DNA from: Tubulanus polymorphus
Lineage: Eukaryota > Nemertea > Palaeonemertea > Tubulaniformes > Tubulanidae
DNA: 64,000 nucleotides
Direction of reading: 5' to 3'
NCBI RefSeq assembly: GCF_964204645.1
Contig: NC_134025.1
Span: 4,345,001-4,409,000 of the forward strand
Both the position numbers and the translations under genes were made by a program. The notes below the pieces were generated by a model, which saw nothing but the letters and a program-made list of their open reading frames with translations, made no database searches and was not told where the DNA came from. Below, piece by piece: positions 50,901 through 62,924 of the stretch (positions are counted from its first letter, which is position 1; every line of letters starts with the position of its first letter).

Positions 50901-53900
50901 AATGTTTTGTCCAGTGCGCAATAGAATTCCGCGTACTTGATTTACGGGACTGTTTAAAGGCTTAGCTACAGCTCGTCTTGTCGATACAGGGATTGGCCGT
51001 GAGTAGCACGAGGCAGTAACATTAATTTATTGCGGCTGTTGCATAAAGAGAGGTTCGGCCAACGCCAAATATTAAACATTACATAATAAGTTATACTATG
51101 TATACACCTGTTAATAGCTATCGGAACAGATTCAATTCCATACAGAATGAAATTTCAGCTTCGTAATTTTCCATTCATTTTCGCCGATGAATTCTAATAT
51201 TTGTTTTAAGATTTACGCAATTAACATCACATCCCTAGTCACATCAAATCTGTTATCAAATGAATAGTATAGCGATGAAAAACGACAAAACTGATATAAT
51301 CTCAGATATTCACGCTAAAAGTATCTTATCTAACTTCCTATATGTAACAGCAATAAGTAATATATTTTGTTTTGTTGATTCTACATTTAACGACAAAAAA
51401 TAACTTTTACCCAAAGAATGAAGTTTCTGACAAATCATTTTGATGCGATGTAGTGTCTACCTTTCCAAAAATTGCACCAGTTTGGAATTTCAGTTTTCCC
51501 TAGTATATGATTTGACAACGACCAATATGGCCGCATCTGCAGAAGTTGTTGCCACAGTATATCATATGTTCGCTCCTTAAAATGGCGTTATTCACAGGAT
51601 GTGATAATTGTTTTGTGGGGAATGAATATGAAATTCACAGTAGCATAGTAAGTAAGGGCGGATGCGGCAATAATTTTTAGTGAATTTTGTTGATGATTGT
51701 CAGTAATCAGTCAGTAAACGAATCCTGCATCACTATTAACCTGAATCTATGGCTTATCGATGTAATGATGAAATTGACAGTTTGATAACCAAACAATGAA
51801 CTGAAAATCTACTGAAGAAGTATCTGGTTACTTACTTAACTACCGAACAATTTTAATATTAGTTTTCAAGGCAAGATGTGATATCGTTTATTGAACACCT
51901 GGCTAAGAACAAATAACAGGAATTTTCATCATTTCATTTTTTTTCAACAGTGAATAATAAGGAAACTGCACATACAATTCTCATCATAACATACCGATCC
52001 CAAGATAGTGTGGCGCTGGTGTGAATGCGATGACCATCACAATATCGTTACGAGTAAAAATGTATAAATACTTGGTTAAGTCGTAATCGTATGAGTTTTC
52101 ACATCATGTATGTCATCGATATTTTCTAAAATTCCAATTCAATTTACGAAGAGTAAGTCATCATTTGGAATCGTCAACATGATGATAGTAGTAAGGCCAA
52201 ATATTACATGAAGATGATCTCTAGAGAGAGAGTTCGAAACGTTGTGTCTTCCATTTTTGATTTTCAATTCTCGATACATAGATTCTACTTTTGATGTTTA
52301 AATTTGTAAACAGTGGGTTTTAATCATATGGCCGTCGACTTGACTGTACAACTTTAAAATTTCGAAACCAAATCAAGGACTACGCTTTAGATCTGGATGA
52401 TTTCTTCATTACAAAAAATAGACAAAGCCATTGAAAACCAAAACCAGTTCGACTTTTCAAGATGATTCAATTTTTGATAAGCTAGGCAACTGAAATAGAT
52501 TTGTTCATGAACTTCTGCATTAAGATGTAATGTTCATATGCATGGAACTAAGCAGGGGTGAACAGATAATGAGTAATTTGTTACCAAAGGGGTAGGTCTA
52601 TTGTTGTATCTTCTTACAATTGCCAAAATTGTAACTTATTTATCTATGAATAATACAATAAATCATGGATTGACTGAACCTCATAAATACCTAACCCCAG
52701 CACCTATTAATTCTCACTGGTATCGGCATATGGCAATGATGGACGCCAGCTTTTCCCAGGCATCAAATATTTACCCTATTTTTAACAAATGTATATACAT
52801 TAAATTTGAATTATACCTGTCAACCAGTTCATTATCAAAAGTTTATACGGAATCCATTGTCGTCCCAGTCAGATTTCAGACCATCTGGCCACCTTTCAAC
52901 TGGATAAATTTGCAAAATATCAAATGATGAATGAATACTTCACATCAGCGCCTGCAACAATGCTTTTTCCTCCCATTTTAAAACCCCAAATGATAAAATG
53001 ATCACGTATCAAAGTGCCATACAAAATATTTTATGAGTGCATGAAAATCGGAATGTATGTCACAGGTGCATTATGCGCAGGATTGGTGATATTCTTTTTA
53101 ACAAATTCATTATTACGTGGAATAACCACAGATTTTTAAATTCAAATTTTTACCTTTGGTGTACTTTTACCTTTGGTCGCTCGACAATAAATCAACCTTT
53201 TAAACTCGTAATGAATAAACCTTCAACAATACAGATGCACACTAAACATTTTTATATTAGAAGTATTGTTCCATTTATTTTGTATGCATAGGAGGTGGGA
53301 AACGTTTTAAACCTACCGGTATTGAACAGTAGTTATGTGATATAATATTAAAAAGTCGGAAAAAGTAATGTACCTATACGATATATGAATAATCTCAATG
53401 CAAACTTCTCTCAACTTAGATCCAGAGTTTAGAATTAGAATTAATATTTGGAATCAATGTCAAGACAGAAAAATACTTTCTACTTCTTGCAGATTATAAG
53501 AGACCGACAATAAATTGGTCTATTCATTACGTTATGGTTCTTTGCGGTTATTTTGAATATAAATAATCTCACAAATAACAGATTTAAGATACCATGGCCA
53601 ATTTACAGGATTTATTTTCAAAATCGCAGTGATTAAATGAATTTACCAGTACGCACTTCTTAATTTTCTAACCTATTTATCTTCAAAATGCCTTTACTTA
53701 AAGAAATTAGGATTAAAATGAAAAAGTTCTTTTAAAAAAAAATTTCATTCCTAAAATGCATTGAAATCCAATAAGCTACCAGGAAAACCATGACTATAAC
53801 TACATACAATCTATTAACCAAGAAATCGTTACCAAATTATCACTTTCGAAAAACTAGTTTAGAAAAAGAAATTCAACCAGATTTAGAGATATCATTCGAT

Positions 53901-56900
53901 CGAGATAGCAAACTATGATTTGATTGAGGATGAGTAGCTCGAAAAGTCTAGACTAGAAGGGGTATATATATATATAAATATATATATATATATTATTACG
54001 TAGATATATACGGGAGTGATTACATCAGGGGCTAACATGTCTGGATCACAGACTCAGACATGTTTCACATCGAGAGCTCGCGCTAACAAGTTAAACGATA
54101 AACTCGGATACCTTACCTCGTCGATACCGCGATCGTTTAAATGGCTACTTCAAATCGACGCATTCTTCCGTGAACAATTAAATCTGGACAATTGCTCTCT
54201 GATGATCGTATGCGCTGTACACGAGAGCGAGCCCATCGGCAACGGGTGCCGACTCTGTGAATGCGCGCGTGGGTAAGCAGTTGAGAAATAAATTATCATA
54301 AGCAATTACTTATGATAAATTATTTTCACCTATCTAACCGGAGAACTCAAAAATTTGAGACTTCGATGCAAAGTTTAAACTATGCGCACAAAGCGCTTAA
54401 GCTTCAATAAATGCGCCCGGGATAAATCTTTGAAAATCAACGACTGCAAAAATGTTCAACTTGTTTTATCGTTTTGAAGGATATCATTGGTCAGGAAAAT
54501 GCAAAAAATTAAAATCCAATAAACCTATAAACCCAAATTTGATAAACGTAAACAAACTTTCTCGCGCCTGAAAGGATCGATAGAAAATTCAATAAAGAGC
54601 TAGAAAAAAATCAGTTACACATACATACCTTGGTCGTTGAGATCAGTCGCCTGGAATGGTCGAGGTGGACTCAAATCATCAGTAATACAACCAGGTGCTG
54701 GTACTGGTGGCAGTCGACGCTGGTCAGAGTTCTTATCACATTTTGTTCCAAGTTTCTTCGTGAAAAGTTTACCGAACGATTCTTTAGATTTGAACAGCGC
54801 GCTCAGCGGATTTTTCTTTTTCTCCTTGACCGACGAAGTCGCGTTCAACGCCTTTTCCGGGCTCAGGTCGCCGCTTTGAAGACTATGAGGGTTTTCGAGG
54901 GATATGCTACGAACGACTTTCTGGGCGATTTTGGAATTATTGGGCGATTTCTTATCGGCGGCGACCTTGCACATTTTGTCAGGTTTACGCGGCGGCGTGA
55001 CGAAGGAATGACGTGAATTTGGTAAATGCAACGATACCGGCGGAGGTGACCCGTGATGTACCGCCGTACTGTGCGACGACGCACGCATTAAACGTACAGG
55101 AATAACCGGTTCCCCACCGACCAACTCCTCCAGCGATAAATGAGTCACTTCGTCCGACGTCGAGTCACAAATCGCGCGACCGAATTCGAGGTTATTTTTC
55201 GCCGGCGATAAGTCGAGCGGTAGCAGCGGCGTCAGCAACTTGAGATGAGAATTCGCGCTGTTCTGGTGTATTTCAGATGGAATCGGCGGCAACGATTTTA
55301 CTTTGATTCGTTCTTGACGAATGATATCTCGACGCGGCCGCATTTTAGCGACCGCCAGATGAACGCCGCTGCTGCGACTTTGATGACCGTCCTGTTTCAG
55401 ATTATAGTTACGTTTTGGAATGGGAGGAGGAGCTACCTCCAGATATGGATGTCGTAAACAATGTTTGAATTCGGCTATGTTGCCGTTATATAAATGACAC
55501 GTACACGGTCGATCTTTGTTTTCTAATTCCTCTTTACTGATCGCCGTTTTCGGTCTGGGTTTACGTCGTTGCTTCTCGCGATTGATTTCTTGATATAACG
55601 GAGGATGTTCCGGTAATTCGTTTAAATGCGCGCCACCGTGAGCCATACCGCCGACCTTTCCGCTTATGTACGTTTTATTTTCGTAGTATTTCGGCGGCCT
55701 GGGCATAACGGCTGGGACGACAAACGAGCCGTCGCTATCGCTATCGCTACTGTAGTCGCTCATATTATCGACGAACTTGTTCGGCGAGATTTGCATCGCC
55801 CTTTCAGCTTCGACGACCAAGTCCAAATTATCACAATAACAAGGATTAGACATGGCAAGAGAATTAAACATCGAACACAAGTGACTAGAATCTACGTCAA
55901 CCGAAGCCGGACTGCCCTCGCTCGGGGAAACTGAACTTTGTCCGCTGTCATCTGGAAACGGGGGAATTGTCATTTTAACGCATTTATTACTAAATTCTTT
56001 AATGCAATCGCTTTCGATGTATTCATTCGCTTTTGACTTTCGTATGTGGTTCAGATTTTCGAATACGAGCGGCCCATCAGTGCTTTCGTCGCTATCATCA
56101 CTACTACTACCGATGTCCCACATGTCGTTATCAGTCACTCGCTCGGGAGATAGAAGATACGTTCGTTCGGGGATTGGTGGAGGAGTATCTTCTGTACTTC
56201 GGGAACATGAATTGGTGTTATTCATCGGTGACAATGATCGAGTTTTTACATTTTTTGTCTTCGTCTTTTGCTTGGGCATCCCGCTTCCCGATCGACTTTT
56301 ATCAAAATTTTCCAATTTCACTGTTTCTGAACTCGAAACAGAGTCAGTGAAATGCTGCAGTTCGATATTCAATAACTGCTGTATATTGACATGAATTGGT
56401 TCATCGGCTGCATTGAATTCGGCATTCTTATCTTTATGATGAAAATTGCTTACCGAATTCATTTTTGCCATTGGTTTTTCCGTCGAATGTGTGCACAGCT
56501 TATCTAAACTAGTATCACCAATCAATAAATTTGAACTTCCAGAATTTTGTCCACAAATTTGGCAAACCTGCAATTTTTCGCAAATATCACGTTCCGTTTC
56601 ATTATTAAGATCAAGTTCGCTATCACAAATAGTTTCGTTACCGCACCCCGTAGTTCCGTCTTCGATGGATGAGATTTTCAGTCGACTCGCAGCAGAAATA
56701 TCCTCACAAACAGCCACTGATAAACGTTTATTAACGTCGCTGTTCGGATCAGTTGTTTCTTCGCTAGTTAACGATTGTTTAGTTTGCTCAGTTTTGATAC
56801 CAGTCGTCGATGGAGCGCGTATTTGTCGGTTAAAGCTGTTGTTATTATCAGACGCGAGATTGTCATCGAAATCGCGATGGTACTTGTTACACCTGCTTTC

Positions 56901-59351
56901 AATGACACCGATTAAACGCGCGTTGTCGGATTGCGATTGTAGTGAACTGAATTCCGGCCGATTTTTCATTTTCGCCGTAGCCGACGATGAGTCGCTCTTG
57001 TCAATCACGACGAGCGACGACGGCAGACGTTCAGTTTGTGAATGAACGCAATCACTGCTCCGCACAACTTTTTTATGAGCGCAACCGACAACGCGATCGA
57101 TATCGATGATGCTACCAGTTCGCCCATCCTGTTCGCGGCTGCATATCGAATCGTTCGTATTATTAGAATTGATACGTACGCCCAGCAGCGGTGATGTCGA
57201 AGTTGTTAACTGATCCGCCTGCTGCTGAATACTCCCAGAACACTCCCCTGTCCTTTCGTTTTCTGCTTTGCACCCATTCAATAGTTCATCGCTGTTACAA
57301 CTCGTATTTCTGTCCGCGAGTCGTTCATTCATCACCGAGCTATCAGTGCACACGGCACTCAATGTGCCACACCTTTGTCGCTCAATTACGTGGTTGCCAT
57401 CGTGAATGCCCGAGCTGCTTTCATTCATAAAGCTAGAACCTGAATGAACATTTCCGCATTGATTAGGATAATTTCTATTCAGATAAGAATCGCTATTGCC
57501 AACATTAATTTCATCCGCGATGTAGCCTTCTTCAAACTTTGAATTGTCCCATTCACCGATGCCTTCCTCGAGCAAACACTCATTGTTTTCTTCATTTTGG
57601 TCGGGATATTTAGAAGCAATTCTTGTGAATAAATCACCACCGGAGGGTGGTCGTTTCACATACACATTGGCATCTGCACTCAAATCTGACCCTATGTTTG
57701 CGCTATAATTATCGTCCTTCTTCGCCAAACATGATAATTGCGTAGAATCCTCGCCTTCTGAAATGATTTTGCCTTCGCAATCTGAATCCCCGCATCTTCG
57801 AGCATCGCGCGTCGACTGTAAAACAGCAGGTTTTTCATTATCGCTAACGTTCGCAAATCGTTTCGAACTAATCATCAACTTTTCATCTTTCATTCCTCGC
57901 GACGATTGACTCGTTGCAAGTTGTTGGTCGCCAACCGGATGCTGGCACTGCTGCAACTTGCTCCGTGTCGCGCCATTATGAATGAATGAATAGTAGTCCG
58001 AAGATTCATTGAGCACTTTATAGTCACGTGACAATCCACAACCCATGCCGCTCGCTGCTGCACGATTTACTCCTGAATCAATTATAATATTTTGCTCGTC
58101 GTTACCCGGGCGAGCTGCAATATCAGTTGCTTCGAACAAATATCCGACGTTGTTGCCCGTGACAACAGAATCGCCGAGAGCTTCCTTCTCCGATAATTCT
58201 CGAATTTCTCGGCGAGCATGTTTTCGTATGAAATCTGGATCGGCGTAGTTCGAGTCGGTTTTTAAGGTTGCATGCGGCGAGCGCGATTCAGGTTCTGCGC
58301 AGTACACCGTTTGGTCGGTGCGCTGAATATGAGCGCCGCTCGCCGTCGAGGAACGCGGAAAAATTTGATAGCTTATACTACGAACACAGTCAGTCGACCG
58401 TAGTTCATCATCCTTCTTACAGGAGATAACATTGTTGCCAGCTTTGTTACAACCACTCCTTGCATCAAGTTCACACGAAGGTGGTTGTCTAGTACCATTA
58501 TTGCTAATGCAAGCTGTTGGCTCAACGACGCCAGTACTGGTAACTAGCGAACATATATCAGTAGGCATATTATTAGCACCCATCTCTGCTCGCGTTATTT
58601 TTACCCCTCGTTCTAGTTCATCAGTTTCAGGCTTCCCCGGCGAGCTAGTTCTTACACCGCGTTCATTCAAACTATCGCATTCATTCATGCCACGGTTTTT
58701 ATCAATGAACTCGGGTTTAATCCGCATGCTGGCAGCCGATTGGTTAAAATCAATAATGTCACTGCATCTCTTAGCAGCCAAGGGATTGGCACTTTCTGCA
58801 TGTGTAATGAGATTACTTCTGTCGTTATTGCTCGTAGCATGACTTTCCTGACAATGAACGCCGCTCCCTTTCGCCGTCGCCATAGAGCCATCATCGGTTT
58901 TTACGGAGTAAACTGCAGCATCAAGTGGTCTATCTGCACCGACGACATCATTCAACGATGCTGAATCATTAGCAGTCGACGGCACCGCGTTCCCAGGGTC
59001 GTCTAATCCGTGCTTAGGCAACGTCGAACTTAACGCTTTCGCCTTCGTTGATTTCTTTGAACTCTTTTTGCCCTCTCGTTTAATAGAAAGGTTTTCGGGT
59101 GAAGCAGAATTTGAATCCGCCGTTTGATCGACTTCAGCGTCGTTGTCATGTTGTAAAGAAGAAGACGCGCTGAGTTTAGTTTTATTCGGCGAGGATTTTT
59201 CATCGCGAATGCTACTTTTCTCACAAACCACCTGCTTTTGATCGGACGTCACATTTTCTAAAGAATAGCGTTTCTTCCCTGATAACGATCGATGATGAAA
59301 AGTTCCCTTCAGTTTCTTTTTGAATGATCGTGATTTCTCATTCCCCTCCAT
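47954..59351 (-). CDS. SOCS6/SOCS7-type SH2 and SOCS-box adaptor, 1,765 aa
   Basis: Adaptor that binds phosphotyrosine through SH2 and recruits an elongin BC/cullin-5 ubiquitin ligase through its SOCS box, damping receptor signalling. Exons on the minus strand: 59351-54629, 50247-50201, 48783-48615, 48312-47954, joining in phases 1, 0, 1 to 5,298 nt. Residues 1-1574 come from one exon and are largely disordered, Ser/Asn/Asp-rich, with proline motifs (PPPIPERTY, PPPIPKRNY, RRLPPVPAPG) like those in SOCS6/7. NTQNFIDSLLKLRE leads into the SH2 domain (GWYWGP, DGSFLVRDSS, YILSLSFRSQG, THHTRIEH), then GKFLYFLR and a SOCS box (SLQHRCRF, LPLPQALKQYL). An acceptor lies 2 nt upstream of the ATG, so at least one 5' UTR exon exists further right. 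The protein is about three times the length of the human paralogues (from memory, 535 and 581 aa). Confidence 0.93.
48784..50200. other. SOCS6/7-like intron 2
   Basis: Intron of about 1.4 kb, AT-rich. No nested gene or repeat recognised. Confidence 0.6.
50248..54628. other. SOCS6/7-like intron 1
   Basis: Intron of about 4.4 kb. Contains a (TA)n tract near 53959-53999 and an 87-codon open frame on the opposite strand at 54016-54276 that ends at a good GTAAGC donor. That frame has higher GC than its surroundings but no recognised domain. Nothing else is identified. Confidence 0.55.
53959..53999. repeat. (TA)n simple repeat
   Basis: Alternating TA/TATATA run with one interruption, within the SOCS intron. 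Confidence 0.85.
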
Positions 59352-61563
59352 GCCTGAAAAAACAGAGGAAACATAGTCTCATAATATACAGGAAACCCTG
59401 ATTTCAGACACTAAACACTCCTCACGAGAAATTCTCAAATATTTCAGATACACTTCTGCACATAAGTGGATATTGATTAATAACAAGGCAAGTCAATGGG
59501 GAGTGGCACAACCATATGATCCTTATGAATTGATCGAAAATATTCAGAATGCTAGACATAAATGTCAAACAATCATCAATTCATCATCTCCTATGAATTC
59601 AAAATTTAGTTTAAAACCAAATTAGTGTTAGGCCTAAATCTTTATCCAACACTAAAGGCCAGTTTCATAGTCGAGACTTGATTCCAAAAGTGATCTTAAA
59701 ATCTTAAGATAGGTCTTAAATTAAGTAGTTAGATTGGCTTTAGGCCTAGAGCTAAGTTGGTCTTAAACTGATCTAGGAATAAAACAGTACATTGTATTAT
59801 TGTCTATTCAATGCAACGTCATCCTAAAATCATTTTTTTTTTCAATTATCTTTTGGTTCTACACAAAATGAGGGTTTGTATCCAACATGAATATTTTCAT
59901 TGTCCAAATAAGGATATATTTCTTCTTCCTCTTTTCTATTGTCAATATATCCATCATTGCATACGCTTTTCATGTATGAAACTATGCAGCCATATTGGAA
60001 TTATGTGCATGTAGCCTTGTAATCATGCTGGCAGCGATGATCAAACTCGAAATGATTTCATAACCAAACCAGAAAATGAAATGATAAATGGCTTTATATT
60101 AAGATTACATTACTGGGAATACAGGCTTTTATAACTGCTAACAAAACAAACCTCATGGAAAAAAAGTCAGTTAATTCGTTATTTATGTACCTTGCCTTCA
60201 TAAAATATTTTCCAAAACTCAATGCATTAGTAATGAAACACATTCACCTGACCCCCTCAACCCATCCCAAAGCGGTGTTATTGCGTTGCAATAACATGAC
60301 CTTGTAAAGCTAGCTACCATATTGAATTATTCACAGCATACTGCCAAATATACCAACCTCAATGAATGCAACCTTGGGGGTGTAAATTAATGAATGATAA
60401 AAGGGAGATTGCAATACGTAATTAATCTTTAGACAAAACGAGACAAAATGATTTGGAGTTAGGCAGAATTTTTTCAATGAATCGGGCTGCATAATGAGAT
60501 ACACGATGACAGCTTACGAGTTGAGTCTCCGGGGGTAGTAACTCACAACACTCCCAGTAACCATCTGATGAATGAGTTCGCCAAGATGCTGTTGTCATGA
60601 CAACATTTGGTTCATTTTGAGAAGAAAAATTGCCCGAGTATTAAACATAACATCATACGCATTTAAATTGCATCTATTCGCTAATGTTGATTAAATAATT
60701 TACTTGAAATGGAATGAAAATATGGCTTTCTTAATGCGTCGGCATTCGTAATTGGAGTCGTGTATGTAATGTATGTTTACAATGAACCAATCCCAGTTTC
60801 ATTGATAAATTCAACGAAAACAATAGACAGCACTGCCATCTTTCAGCAGAATTGAACAACTCTAAGGCAATGTAGACTACAAATAATCAAACATAACGAT
60901 AGATGGCTTCACAAATGATTATGATACAATGAAATGTACCATTATATCAAATAGTTGTTAGACATACCTCGATTGTGTCAACTAAACTTAGTGCTATCAG
61001 GAGGTTTGTCCAAAAGTTTTTTACTCTAAGATGATAATTAATCCAAGAAAATAGGACTCTTCTTGTTAAGCTCAGACTTCTAAGAGTTTCCAAAAAACTG
61101 ACGTAAACATGTATGCCTATATTTTGTATAATGCTGCACGTCACAATTATAAATAAGGCATGAATAGATTTTTACAATAAATGGCTCAATGAATTGAATA
61201 AATTGCAATAAAAATCAATAACTTCCTTGTTGAAGTAATTTTTCGGAAAATAAAGGCATCCTGTATCCTGTGACTCAAATACGCGATCACATGAAAGTAT
61301 ACCCTAATACAGTACAGCAATATAAAACATACCAAACCTGTTTCTTCCTATTCAGTATTCAATGACAGAAAATATCAATTTGACACATCTACTGGTACTA
61401 GGCATAAGCCCTTGTAGGATATCACATTTGCGCAATTAGAAAGCATATTCAATGGAAAAACAACTCGGAGAAAAAATTATTTTCAAAAATCAATATAGAA
61501 TTTCTGAAATATATCAATATGTATGGTGGCTGATAAGGGCCATAGCGTAAAATTCCTGGTATG
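59352..61563. other. 5' region of SOCS gene, intergenic
   Basis: Likely holds a SOCS 5' intron and promoter. A partial foldback-type element beginning GGCCAGTTTCATAGTC, with several AAGATAGGTCTTAAATTAAG-like motifs, lies near 59655-59780. Otherwise nothing is recognised. Confidence 0.4.
59655..59780. mobile_element. Partial MITE-like element
   Basis: Starts with GGCCAGTTTCATAGTC, similar to the termini of the other foldbacks in this window, and contains internal short inverted segments (TCTTAAAATCTTAAGA, TTAGGCCTA). The matching right end is not clear, so it is likely degraded or truncated. Confidence 0.4.
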
Positions 61564-62741
61564 TAAATGAGGGCGCCAGAACGCCAGAACGCCAAAACGA
61601 AAAAAAACGTCCAATTTTCTCTGAAAGTTCGTTTTGGCGCGCCAAAACAAAGAAAATTCCGTTTTGGCGCCCCCGCCAAAACGAACTTTCATTTTGGCGC
61701 CCCCGCCAAAACGAACTTTCGTTTTGGCGCCCCCGCCAAAACAACGAAAAACGTCGAAATTTCTCTAAAAGTTCGTTTTGGCGCGCCAAAACAAAGAAAA
61801 TTCCGTTTTGGCGCCCCCGCCAAAACGAACTTTCATTTTGGCGCCCCCGCCAAAACGAACTTTCGTTTTGGCGCCCCCGCCAAAACAACGAAAAACGTCG
61901 AAATTTCTCTAAAAGTTCGTTTTGGCGCGCCAAAACAAAGAAAATTCCGTTTTGGCGCCCCCGCCAAAACGAACTTTCATTTTGGCGCCCCCGCCAAAAC
62001 GAACTTTCGTTTTGGCGCCCCCGCCAAAACAACGAAAAACGTCGAAATTTCTCTAAAAGTTCGTTTTGGCGCGCCAAAACGGAGAATATTCCGTTTTGGC
62101 GCCCCCGCCAAAACGAACTTTCATTTTGGCGCCCCCGCCAAAACGAACTTTCGTTTTGGCGCCCCCGCCAAAACAACGAAAAACGTCGAAATTTCTCTAA
62201 AAGTTCGTTTTGGCGCGCCAAAACGGAGAATATTCCGTTTTGGCGCCCCCGCCAAAACGAACTTTCATTTTGGCGCCCCCGCCAAAACGAACTTTCGTTT
62301 TGGCGCCCCCGCCAAAACAACGAAAAACGTCGAAATTTCTCTAAAAGTTCGTTTTGGCGCGCCAAAACAAAGAAAATTCCGTTTTGGCGCCCCCGCCAAA
62401 ACGAACTTTCATTTTGGCGCCCCCGCCAAAACGAACTTTCGTTTTGGCGCCCCCGCCAAAACAACGAAAAACGTCGAAATTTCTCTAAAAGTTCGTTTTG
62501 GCGCGCCAAAACGGAGAATATTCCGTTTTGGCGCCCACGCCAAAACGAACTTTCATTTTGGCGCCCCCGCCAAAACGAACTTTCGTTTTGGCGCCCCCGC
62601 CAAAACAACGAAAAACGTCGAAATTTCTCTAAAAGTTCGTTTTGGCGCGCCAAAACAAAGAAAATTCCGTTTTGGCGCCCCCGCCAAAACGAACTTTCAT
62701 TTTGGCGCCCCCGCTAAAACGAACTTTCGTTTTGGCGCCCC
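61564..62741. repeat. Palindrome-rich minisatellite, 144-bp unit, about 8 copies
   Basis: The perfect palindrome GTTTTGGCGCGCCAAAAC recurs at 61631, 61775, 61919, 62063, 62207, 62351, 62495 and 62639, exactly 144 bp apart. Each unit also holds three imperfect hairpin motifs, TTTTGGCGCCCCCGCCAAAA. Units fall into two types just after the perfect palindrome (AAAGAAAATT or GGAGAATATT) in the order A A A B B A B A. Because 144 is a multiple of three and the unit lacks stops in some frames, long open frames appear on both strands; these are a by-product of the repeat. A degenerate lead-in lies at 61564-61630. Confidence 0.95.
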
Positions 62742-62924
62742 GGAAACGTGTCTACTCCAGATGCTGACATACAAATTATGTACATACGCATACGTACTCG
62801 TGCACGACCGCTTAATTATAATGGACACCGTTCGGACTTGTATCCTTTTACGTAATAAAGACCAAGTTGCTCAACGGTCGATTTTGCTGTTGATCTTGTT
62901 GATGATCTTAACAGATTCCTCTAG

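Noticed and set aside
54637-59224. Many antisense frames within the large SOCS exon
   Set aside because: Shadows of a long, Ser-rich sense frame; none has domain content or splice signals.
61564-62741. CRISPR-like array
   Set aside because: Regular palindromic repeats, but there are no unique spacers, the units are contiguous and long, and the genome is animal.
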